The notes under the pieces were generated by a model, which worked only from the letters and a program-made list of their open reading frames with translations, did no database searches and was not told where the DNA came from. From the NCBI GenBank assembly GCA_030654645.1, contig JAURXC010000152.1, positions 1 to 5,238 on the forward strand: a DNA stretch of 5,238 nucleotides. Reading direction: 5' to 3'. This DNA comes from Deltaproteobacteria bacterium. GTDB taxonomy: Bacteria > Desulfobacterota > Desulfuromonadia > Geobacterales > Pseudopelobacteraceae. The first letter of the stretch is position 1. Every line of letters begins with the position of its first letter. The position numbers and the translations under genes were made by a program. Below, piece after piece: positions 1 through 5,238 of the stretch.

Positions 1-177
1 GATCCTGCGACTCTGCTCCATACAGGTTTATTTATTGTTAGCGTACCATAAGCAGACTCGGTTACAAGCAGCGAATGGATTGTCGCACTGCTTTAGAAGC
101 ACCTGTTTATACCGGCCAAGAGACATGTGGCTATACCGATCTGCAAGAAACAATACTGCGTCTCATTACAAAACTGG
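1..177. other. Upstream non-coding region, nothing assignable
   Basis: No open frame of useful length, no tRNA-like fold and no convincing terminator is visible on either strand. Only weak short inverted matches occur, for example GCCA/TGGC around 116-135, with no following T-run. The stretch is more AT-rich than the genes downstream. It probably separates this operon from an unrelated upstream gene. Confidence 0.5.
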
Positions 178-206
178 TTGACATTTTATCCAGCCTGCTT
201 TATTGA
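178..206 (+). promoter_or_regulatory. Candidate sigma70-type promoter of the iron operon
   Basis: A perfect -35 hexamer TTGACA lies at 178-183. After a 17-base spacer comes TATTGA at 201-206, which matches only the first three bases of the -10 consensus. A better -10-like hexamer, GATAAT at 205-210, would require a 21-base spacer. Either way the -10 region overlaps the Fur-box match at 205-223, the usual arrangement for repression by occlusion. The promoter lies 35 bases before the first start codon. The -35 is clear but the -10 is ambiguous. Confidence 0.5.
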
Positions 207-223
207 TAATAAAAATCAATTTC
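205..223 (+). promoter_or_regulatory. Fur box (iron-responsive operator)
   Basis: The 19 bases from 205 match the classical Fur-box consensus (GATAATGATAATCATTATC) at 15 of 19 positions by direct comparison. In the 7-1-7 view, TGATAAT (204-210) is a perfect left half. AAAATCA (212-218) matches the right half at 5 of 7 positions. It overlaps the predicted -10 region and sits just upstream of an operon that ends in feoA-feoA-feoB, which supports the reading. Established knowledge: Fe(II)-loaded Fur binds such sites and represses iron-uptake genes. Inference: this whole operon is induced by iron limitation. Confidence 0.75.
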
Positions 224-240
224 ATAGCGAGTGAGGGCTC

Positions 241-963
241 ATGCTTTTACCAGACCCAGAACCCTTTAAACACAATCAGTCTTTTCAGCATTTTCCACGG
301 AATATGCTCGAAAATTTTAAAGACCCTCTTGACTGTCTGACCGCACATCTGGTGCTTGAATGTTCCGCGGTACTGGCCGGGGTCAAACCTGCCAGTTTGA
401 TCTCCCTCGTCAATCGCACCCGTCCCTGCGGGCGGAATTTATACCAGCTTTGGCAGCTTCATCACGAGGATCTTGCACACCGCCTTTCCGATCTCACCTT
501 GGTAATACTGCAGAACAGGCCACAAGCTGTACTGCTGTTATGCTACAACCATAACCACCTCGAGCGCCATCTGGCCCATGGCGGCATCCGCACCCTGCTG
601 CACAAAGCCGGATACGAAGCCGGCGCATCGTGCACAACACTTGTAGACGAGTTGAGTAACCGCATTGCCAGCAACGGTTCCTTTCCCCATGAGATCGGCC
701 TCTTTATCGGTTATCCGGCCAAGGATGTCGCAGCCTTCATGGGACTGGTCAAACTCCCCTTTTCCTGTCAGGGCCCCTGGAAGATTTACGGCAACCCGGA
801 ACGAAGCCTCGCCCTCGCGGAACAATACCGCTGCTGCCACCAGAGGGTGAGCACCATCCTGGCAACAGGCAATCGAACAGTGCTCGAATTGGCTTGTTCT
901 AAGCATCCTTTTTTTTGCCAGCAGATTGATAATGACTGTCAATATCCTGCCAGACATAATTGA
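241..963 (+). CDS. DUF3793 family protein, function unknown
   Basis: A 240-residue soluble protein with no signal peptide or membrane segment, so probably cytoplasmic. I place it in DUF3793 by characteristic stretches: VLAGVKPASLISLVN (about residues 44-58), a central CYNHNHLERHL segment (101-111), FPHEIGLFIGYP (148-159) and CQGPWKIYGNPE (176-187). The family has no established biochemical role; members are often seen beside iron transport or flavodoxin genes. The protein is Cys-rich, with 11 cysteines including an adjacent pair at 198-199 and three in the last 25 residues. It is the first gene after the Fur box, so it is probably iron-regulated. Start choice: ATG 241 has GAGGG at 233-237, a rather short spacing of 3 bases. 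ATG 304 (residue 22) is possible because family similarity begins at about residue 29. A run of eight T at 909-916 lies near the 3' end but the frame stays intact. Confidence 0.8.
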   Translation: MLLPDPEPFKHNQSFQHFPRNMLENFKDPLDCLTAHLVLECSAVLAGVKPASLISLVNRTRPCGRNLYQLWQLHHEDLAHRLSDLTLVILQNRPQAVLLLCYNHNHLERHLAHGGIRTLLHKAGYEAGASCTTLVDELSNRIASNGSFPHEIGLFIGYPAKDVAAFMGLVKLPFSCQGPWKIYGNPERSLALAEQYRCCHQRVSTILATGNRTVLELACSKHPFFCQQIDNDCQYPARHN

Positions 964-982
964 CACAACGACACCCCGACAG

Positions 983-987
983 AGGAG
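983..987 (+). promoter_or_regulatory. Ribosome binding site that fixes the cytochrome start
   Basis: AGGAG lies 8 bases before ATG 996. This favours 996 over an in-frame TTG at 960 that overlaps the upstream stop codon. The ATG also places the signal peptide directly at the N-terminus. Confidence 0.8.
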
Positions 988-995
988 ATACACTC

Positions 996-1442
996 ATGAA
1001 AAGAGTTTTCGCGGCCGCGGCCCTTGCCGCACTGGCATCAATCCCGGCACAAGCAGATGAAATCAGCTGGAACGACACTATCAATCCAATATTCGAAAAA
1101 CACTGTATCGCCTGCCATGGCAGCGATGCTCCCGAATATGCTGCTTTCAAGAAGGATAAGGCAGCCTGGCTCAAGAAGGGGAGCGGCATGAGGATGGAAA
1201 CTTACAGCCATCTGGTTTCTTTTGTCGGCTGGCCCAACAGCGGTGCGCTGATGAGAAGGCTAGATGACGGCAAGGGTTCAAAGGACGGAAAACCGGGCAA
1301 CATGTACCTGCACCTTGGTGCTGACGAACAGGAACGGCAGACCAATCTTGCCATTTTCAAGCAGTGGGTTGGCAACTGGAATTTGAAAAAGTGGAGCGAA
1401 GTTTCCAAGAGCGAACTTAATAATCTCAAGGTTAAATACTGA
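996..1442 (+). CDS. Exported monoheme cytochrome c
   Basis: A 148-residue precursor. Residues 1-20 form a classic Sec signal peptide (MKR, an Ala/Leu-rich core, then AQA before Asp21), so the mature protein should be periplasmic or envelope-bound. A single heme-attachment motif CIACH (Cys37, Cys40, His41) follows the segment NPIFEKH, as in small class I or planctomycete-type cytochrome c domains. Candidate axial methionines are Met65, Met67 and Met103; Met103 lies in GNMYLHLG ahead of a helix ending FKQWVGNW, a placement typical of this fold. A Lys-rich tail (about 129-148) follows the heme domain. The gene sits 32 bases after the DUF3793 stop and 22 bases before hemP. Inference: it may supply or accept electrons in periplasmic Fe(III)/Fe(II) chemistry feeding FeoB. 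Redox partner and role are not shown by sequence. No other multiheme motif is present. Confidence 0.88.
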   Translation: MKRVFAAAALAALASIPAQADEISWNDTINPIFEKHCIACHGSDAPEYAAFKKDKAAWLKKGSGMRMETYSHLVSFVGWPNSGALMRRLDDGKGSKDGKPGNMYLHLGADEQERQTNLAIFKQWVGNWNLKKWSEVSKSELNNLKVKY

Positions 1443-1464
1443 CAGAAGACGGGATAATTCTCCA

Positions 1465-1590
1465 ATGGCACATAACACTATAACAAGCACGGAACTCTTT
1501 GGCGGTTCCCACGAGATTGTTATCATGCATGATGGATTGCCATACCGACTCCGAATAACTAAAAACAACAAACTGATACTCACGAAGTAA
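1465..1590 (+). CDS. hemP: HemP-family small protein (hemin uptake protein HemP)
   Basis: A 41-residue protein, easily missed because of its size. It begins MAHNTITS and then shows the HemP/HmuP signature: ELFGGSHEIVI (residues 10-20), YRLRITKNNKLILTK (27-41), and the stop directly after the terminal Lys. This matches the family pattern of an LFGG turn, a strand with His/Asp-Gly, then YxLRxTxxxKLILTK. Established knowledge: HemP/HmuP proteins occur in heme-uptake loci, and in some proteobacteria they act as small activators of heme receptor genes under iron limitation. No heme receptor or heme ABC transporter is visible here. The ribosome site is weak (GGGA at 1451-1454, 10 bases upstream), so translation may be coupled to the cytochrome gene that ends 22 bases earlier. 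Family assignment is confident; the role in this operon is inference. Confidence 0.88.
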   Translation: MAHNTITSTELFGGSHEIVIMHDGLPYRLRITKNNKLILTK

Positions 1591-1661
1591 CTACAACAAC
1601 CATCAGCCAGCCACAGGTGCTCCCCCCACCACGCAGCCAGCCAGAAACACTACTCACACAA
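1591..1661 (+). other. C-rich, G-poor leader between hemP and the barrel gene
   Basis: This spacer is strongly biased towards C and A; I count about 32 C against 9 G over 70 bases. It holds a 10-base direct repeat, CAGCCAGCCA, at 1604-1613 and 1634-1643. No hairpin terminator or promoter is visible. C-rich, G-poor unstructured RNA is the general profile of Rho-loading (rut) sites, so partial attenuation inside the operon is possible but not shown. Confidence 0.35.
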
Positions 1662-1667
1662 AAGGAG
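1662..1667 (+). promoter_or_regulatory. Ribosome binding site that fixes the barrel-protein start
   Basis: AAGGAG ends 7 bases before ATG 1675, but only 1 base before the in-frame ATG at 1669. The spacing therefore supports 1675 as the true start, removing two residues from the longest frame. Confidence 0.8.
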
Positions 1668-1674
1668 AATGTTC

Positions 1675-2478
1675 ATGGCTGTGCTGCGTACCACTACAAT
1701 TGCGCTTTCGCTTTCAATGATAATCGTCGGTTCTGCCCTGGCCGGGCCGCCACTGGCCACCGACGACGCCGGTACGGTGGAGGCCGGCAAACTCGAGATC
1801 GAGCTGAACGGCTCTTACAGCGATGACAGCGAGACGGCTTTCGGTGTTACCACCAGGTGCAACAGATCGGCTGCCGAATTGAAGGTCGCAACCGGACTGT
1901 ACAAAAATCTGGGGATCTCCGTGGCGCTCCCCTACAACATCAACGAGCGGGTCAGGGAAGACGACCGACTGGTCGGCCGCAGCGACGGCTTTGGCGATAT
2001 GACTCTCGAAATCAAATACGCCCTGGCCGAACTGGCCAGCATCAGCTTCGCCATCAAGCCGGCCGTCATCATCCCAACCGGCAAATACAGCGCAGGTCTT
2101 TCCGAAGGGCGCTGGCAGTTCGGCGGAACCCTGATCGCAACCAGGGAATTCGAAGATGGCAGGTACGCCCTGCACGCCAACCTGGGATACCAGCATCACG
2201 ATTACCGCACGGCCGAACTCAGGGAGGATACGCGCAGCGATATCTGGTCCGGCTCCCTCGCCGGTGAGATGGAAGTGGCAAAGGGGTTGTTTGCCGTGGC
2301 CGACTTCGGACTGGCCGGCACGGCTGACAAATCCACCAGTCAGCTGTCGGCCTGCGCCCTGACCGGAATACGTTACGAAATCAACGATCATCTGGATGTA
2401 AATGCCGGGGTCAAGCTTGGCCTGACCAGGCCGGAAGACGATCTGACGGCCATCTACGGGATCGTACTGAAGTATTAA
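1675..2478 (+). CDS. Outer-membrane beta-barrel protein, MetA-pathway/transporter type
   Basis: A 267-residue precursor. Residues 1-23 are a signal peptide (MAVLRTT, a hydrophobic core, then SALA before Gly24). The mature start GPPLATDDAGTVEAGKLEIE is characteristic of the 'putative MetA-pathway of phenol degradation' barrel family (PF13557), often annotated simply as transporter. The rest alternates short amphipathic strands with Gly/Asp turns: GLYKNLGISVALPYNI, the GFGDMTLEIKYAL strand, and FAIKPAVIIPTGKYSAG, whose PTGKY turn is a family hallmark. It ends in GIVLKY, a C-terminal aromatic residue as expected for barrel insertion by the BAM machinery. Two cysteines (62 and 227) could form a periplasmic disulfide. 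The family name does not imply phenol metabolism. From its place between hemP and feoA, I infer an outer-membrane channel for iron or an iron complex; the substrate is unknown. Confidence 0.82.
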   Translation: MAVLRTTTIALSLSMIIVGSALAGPPLATDDAGTVEAGKLEIELNGSYSDDSETAFGVTTRCNRSAAELKVATGLYKNLGISVALPYNINERVREDDRLVGRSDGFGDMTLEIKYALAELASISFAIKPAVIIPTGKYSAGLSEGRWQFGGTLIATREFEDGRYALHANLGYQHHDYRTAELREDTRSDIWSGSLAGEMEVAKGLFAVADFGLAGTADKSTSQLSACALTGIRYEINDHLDVNAGVKLGLTRPEDDLTAIYGIVLKY

Positions 2479-2497
2479 AATCAACACGGGAGAACTG

Positions 2498-2803
2498 ATG
2501 ATGACACTTGGATTGGTAAGCTGCGGCGAACGGTGCGAAATCGTTGAAGTCAGGCATTGCGGCGGATGCGGTGGTAATTGTCACGACGACAAACACAAAC
2601 TCGGGCACGCCCGTGGTGGCAAACAGCACAGCACGACCCGGGCCGAGGAGATGGGACTCAGGGCCGGCAAACGGGTCGAGATGCTGAAAAACGACGGCAA
2701 CCTGCTGCTGTTGCTGGTGGATGACGCGCGCATCGCAATAGATCGACGCATGGCAATGAAAATAATGGTGAGGAGAACAACAGATGAATCTGGCACAGCT
2801 TAA
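2498..2803 (+). CDS. FeoA-domain protein with Cys/His-rich insertion
   Basis: A 101-residue cytoplasmic protein that is a divergent FeoA (SH3-like) domain. The first strand segment, LGLVSCGERCEIVEV (residues 4-18), and the second half, RAEEMGLRAGKRVEML (48-63) through DDARIAIDRRMAMKIMV (75-91), align in order with FeoA. Between them lies an insertion at about residues 19-47, rich in Cys, His and Gly, with the pattern H-C-x2-C-x3-C-H (20-29) followed by His33, His37 and His44. Cys9 and Cys13 precede it, giving five cysteines that could bind a metal or an iron-sulfur cluster. ATG 2498 and ATG 2501 are both usable; GGAG at 2489-2492 lies 5 or 8 bases away. The 3' end overlaps the next feoA by 20 bases, implying translational coupling. 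Established: FeoA proteins partner FeoB. Inference: the insertion senses iron or redox state. Confidence 0.82.
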   Translation: MMTLGLVSCGERCEIVEVRHCGGCGGNCHDDKHKLGHARGGKQHSTTRAEEMGLRAGKRVEMLKNDGNLLLLLVDDARIAIDRRMAMKIMVRRTTDESGTA

Positions 2804-3011
2804 ACCGGGGGAAAAGGGCACAATCTCCGCCATAGGAACCATCGGACCTTTGCGGCGCAGACTAATGGACATGGGAGTTCTGGCAGGGGTTGAGGTCAAA
2901 GTGCTGAAGGTCGCCCCCCTGGGAGATCCGATCGAGGTTAGTATCAAATGCTACAATCTCTCGCTGCGCAAGAAAGAGGCCGAGGGAATCAGCCTGGAGG
3001 AGGCGGAATGA
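2784..3011 (+). CDS. feoA: Ferrous iron transport protein A
   Basis: A 75-residue canonical FeoA of normal length. Features in order: NLAQLKPGEKGTI (2-14), the LRRRLMDMGVLAG core (23-35), the APLGDPIEV strand pair (44-52) and the closing segment YNLSLRKKEAEGI (57-69). The fold is a small SH3-like barrel. FeoA acts in the cytoplasm and is needed for FeoB-dependent Fe(II) uptake in several bacteria, probably by binding FeoB. The start is supported by AGGAG at 2771-2775, 8 bases before the ATG. The gene overlaps the upstream FeoA-like gene by 20 bases and shares ATGA with feoB, so stoichiometry is probably set by coupled translation. Unlike its neighbour it has a single cysteine (Cys56) and no insertion, so the two paralogues are probably not redundant. 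Confidence 0.95.
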   Translation: MNLAQLKPGEKGTISAIGTIGPLRRRLMDMGVLAGVEVKVLKVAPLGDPIEVSIKCYNLSLRKKEAEGISLEEAE

Positions 3012-5238
3012 GTACACAACCAAACAAAATACACGACTCGGAACAGGAGAGCAGCGCCGTGCGCAAAGACAGGCTCCGTCCGGTCGAGAAACGAACGATC
3101 ACCGTGGCGGTAGCCGGCAACCCCAACGCGGGTAAATCGACCCTGATCAACGCCATTGCCGGAACACGGCTGCATGTCGGCAACTGGGCCGGGGTCACGG
3201 TGGAGAAGAAAGAGGCACTCTTCGAGTTTGGCGGCAGCCGGATCAAACTGGTGGACCTACCCGGCACCTACTCCCTCTCCCCCTACTCCCAGGAGGAGAT
3301 CATCGCCCGCGACTACCTGCTCCATGATCGCCCCGACCTGATCGTCAACGTCGTGGATGCCACCAATCTGGAGCGCAACCTGTACCTGACGGTCCAGCTG
3401 TTGGAGCTGGGCATCCCGATCGTGATGGCGCTCAACATTTATGACGAGGCTCAGGCCAAAGGCTACAAATTCGACCTGGAGGGGATCGAGAAGATGCTCG
3501 GCATCACGGTTGTCCCCACCTCGGCCACACGGAAAAGCGGCCTGGACGAACTGTTGAAAAGCGTGCTGGCGACGGCCGGCAACCTGAGCCGCCATGCACC
3601 GCGCCGGCTGAATTATGGCGAGAATATCGAAACCGCCGCTGGTTTCATGACGGAGGCGTTGCAGAAAAACTATCCGGCCCTGCTGGAGAGATATCCGCAG
3701 CGCTGGCTGCTGCTGAAGCTGATGGAGGGCGACGGCCATCTGCACGACGAGATCGGCTGCCTGGACAATACACTGCTGAACGAAGCGCTGCACCATCTGA
3801 AACGGGCCCATGGCGACGACATCGAGGGGGTTCTGGCTGATGCGCGCTATGCCCAGGCCAGCGGACTCTGCCGTGAGGTACAGCATAAACCGCAAAAGCA
3901 CAACACCGAACTGACCGAGAAGATCGACCGGATCGTGCTGAACCGTTTTCTCGGCATCCCGGTCTTCATGGCCGCCATGTGGCTGCTGTTCAAGCTGACC
4001 TTCGACCTGTCGGCTCCCTTCGGCGAATGGATCGGAACCATGATTGAAGGCCCCTTCAAGCGCTGGGCAGCGGCCCTGCTGGGAGGCATCGGCGCACCGG
4101 ACTGGACCGTTTCGCTGGTCAACGATGGAATCATCGCCGGGGTCGGCTTCGTGCTGGTCTTCGTACCGGTCATCTTCGCCATGATGTTCTTCATCACCTT
4201 CCTGGAAGGGAGCGGCTACATGGCCCGGGCGGCTTTCGTGATGGACCGGGCCATGCATGCCATCGGCCTGCACGGCAAGTCCTTCATCCCGATGCTGCTG
4301 GGTTTCGGCTGCAACGTGCCCGGCATCTACGCCACCCGCACCCTGGAAAATCCCAGGGACAAGATCCTGACCGCGCTGCTGATCCCGCTCATGTCCTGCG
4401 GAGCACGCCTGCCGGTCTATGTGCTCTTTATTGGCGCCTTTTTCCCGGACAACTCCGCCACCGTCATCTGGTCGCTATACATCCTGGGCATCCTGCTGGC
4501 GATTGTGATGGGCTTTGTATTCAAAAAAACTCTGTTCCGGGGCGACGCGCCCATGTTCATCATGGAGCTGCCCCCCTACCGGATGCCTTCCTTCACCAGT
4601 CTCTGCCTGCACACCTGGGAGAAGGGCAAGCACTTCCTGTTCAAGGCCGGCACCTACATTTTTGCGGTCTCGATCCTGGTCTGGTTCATGCTCAACCTCC
4701 CCTGGGGGGTGGAACACAAAAAAGATTCCTACCTGGGACAGGCCGGACAGGTTATGGCTCCGGCCCTGGCGCCGCTGGGGTTCGGCACTTGGGAAGCTGC
4801 CTCGGCGCTGATCACCGGAGTGATCGCCAAGGAAATCGTGGTCGGCACGATGGGTGAGATCTACAGTCCCAAGCACAAGGATGGAGAAAACAAGGAAGTC
4901 CCGACCCTGGGCGAAGACTTGCGGGAGATCGTGGTTTCATTCGGGGCGGCAGTTAAAACGGCGGTCAGCACACTACTGTTCATGCCCGCAGAAGCGGAAA
5001 AAGATGAGGATCAATCCGCACTCAAGCAGGCCATCATGGCCGGTTTCACGCCGCTTTCATCCGTTGCCTTCATGGCCTTCGTACTGCTTTACATGCCCTG
5101 CATGATCGTGCTGGCCGCCATGCATCAGGAGTTCGGTACCTGGAAATGGGTTGGAGTCGGATTCGCCTACCAGACCATACTGGCCTGGACAGTGGCAATT
5201 ATCATCTACCAGGGGGGAAACTTCCTGGGACTGGGAGG
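3008..5238 (+). CDS. feoB: Ferrous iron transport protein B, C-terminus beyond window
   Basis: 743 complete codons are visible and the frame stays open to the window edge; against a usual length near 750-800, only the last residues are missing. FeoB is the inner-membrane Fe(II) importer with a cytoplasmic GTPase domain. After a polar 30-residue leader, the G domain shows G1 GNPNAGKS (37-44), the G2 region with Thr64, G3 DLPG (83-86), G4 NIYD (143-146) and G5 TSA (171-173). A helical linker (about 200-300) precedes the membrane domain. Membrane segments run from about 311, with Gate regions GYMARAAFVMDR (403-414), GFGCNVPG (432-439, Cys435), SCGARLPVY (463-471, Cys464) and LLYMPC (693-698, Cys698). 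Most homologues have Thr where Met696 lies. The start ATG overlaps the feoA stop (ATGA), with a strong GGAGG at 2996-3000. No FeoA domain is fused and no FeoC is visible before the edge. Confidence 0.97.
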   Translation, partial: MSTQPNKIHDSEQESSAVRKDRLRPVEKRTITVAVAGNPNAGKSTLINAIAGTRLHVGNWAGVTVEKKEALFEFGGSRIKLVDLPGTYSLSPYSQEEIIARDYLLHDRPDLIVNVVDATNLERNLYLTVQLLELGIPIVMALNIYDEAQAKGYKFDLEGIEKMLGITVVPTSATRKSGLDELLKSVLATAGNLSRHAPRRLNYGENIETAAGFMTEALQKNYPALLERYPQRWLLLKLMEGDGHLHDEIGCLDNTLLNEALHHLKRAHGDDIEGVLADARYAQASGLCREVQHKPQKHNTELTEKIDRIVLNRFLGIPVFMAAMWLLFKLTFDLSAPFGEWIGTMIEGPFKRWAAALLGGIGAPDWTVSLVNDGIIAGVGFVLVFVPVIFAMMFFITFLEGSGYMARAAFVMDRAMHAIGLHGKSFIPMLLGFGCNVPGIYATRTLENPRDKILTALLIPLMSCGARLPVYVLFIGAFFPDNSATVIWSLYILGILLAIVMGFVFKKTLFRGDAPMFIMELPPYRMPSFTSLCLHTWEKGKHFLFKAGTYIFAVSILVWFMLNLPWGVEHKKDSYLGQAGQVMAPALAPLGFGTWEAASALITGVIAKEIVVGTMGEIYSPKHKDGENKEVPTLGEDLREIVVSFGAAVKTAVSTLLFMPAEAEKDEDQSALKQAIMAGFTPLSSVAFMAFVLLYMPCMIVLAAMHQEFGTWKWVGVGFAYQTILAWTVAIIIYQGGNFLGLG

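Noticed and set aside
112..140. Weak inverted repeat and repeated TATACC in the upstream region
   Set aside because: The arms are only about 4 bases long with no T-run, which is within chance expectation for this length.
909..916. Run of eight T as a possible programmed frameshift or terminator
   Set aside because: No GC-rich hairpin precedes it, and the DUF3793 frame continues only about 15 codons to a stop next to the following gene, so a simple intact end is the better reading.
959..964. TTGACA resembling a -35 element before the cytochrome gene
   Set aside because: No -10-like hexamer lies 16-18 bases downstream, where the ribosome binding site is found instead.
538..993. 151-codon minus-strand frame opposite DUF3793
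   Set aside because: It is antisense to a recognisable family protein and has no recognisable motif of its own.
960..995. Upstream TTG start extending the cytochrome by 12 residues
   Set aside because: The extension would place a charged segment ahead of the signal peptide; ATG 996 has a well spaced AGGAG.
1714..2487. 257-codon minus-strand frame opposite the barrel protein
   Set aside because: The plus-strand frame has a signal peptide, a good ribosome site and family motifs; the reverse frame has none of these.
3257..4273. Long 338-codon open frame on the minus strand opposite feoB
   Set aside because: It lies wholly antisense to a clear feoB with intact GTPase motifs, has a Gln/His/Asp-rich low-complexity composition typical of a reverse shadow frame, and resembles no family I know.

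Overview
The window reads as one co-directional (+ strand) iron-acquisition operon from a Gram-negative bacterium. The most likely source is a Geobacter-like member of the Desulfuromonadia. Reasons: two tandem feoA genes and feoB sit beside a secreted monoheme c-type cytochrome, an outer-membrane beta-barrel protein and a DUF3793 protein. The G+C content looks moderate in the feo genes and lower in the leader. This taxonomic placement is inference from gene content, not a search result.

Layout: 1-177 is non-coding with nothing convincing in it. A -35-like TTGACA (178-183) is followed by an AT-rich stretch carrying a strong Fur-box match (205-223), which places the operon under iron control. 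Genes follow in order: a DUF3793 family protein (241-963), an exported monoheme cytochrome c (996-1442), a 41-residue HemP-family protein (1465-1590), an outer-membrane beta-barrel protein of the MetA-pathway/transporter type (1675-2478), a FeoA-domain protein with an unusual Cys/His-rich insertion (2498-2803), a canonical FeoA (2784-3011), and FeoB (3008 to the window edge, lacking only its extreme C-terminus). The last three genes overlap (20 bp and 4 bp), so they are probably translationally coupled. The other gaps are 19-84 bp, and I see no terminator between any of them.

Working model (inference): under low iron, Fur releases the operon. The barrel protein could let iron cross the outer membrane. 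The monoheme cytochrome could reduce ferric iron, or pass electrons, in the periplasm. FeoB then imports Fe(II) across the inner membrane, with two different FeoA partners, one of which has a possible metal- or cluster-binding loop. HemP, known elsewhere as a regulator or accessory of heme uptake, and DUF3793, of unknown function, would be the regulatory or accessory components. The least described parts are the Cys-rich FeoA, DUF3793, and the co-location of HemP and a cytochrome with feoAB and no visible heme transporter.
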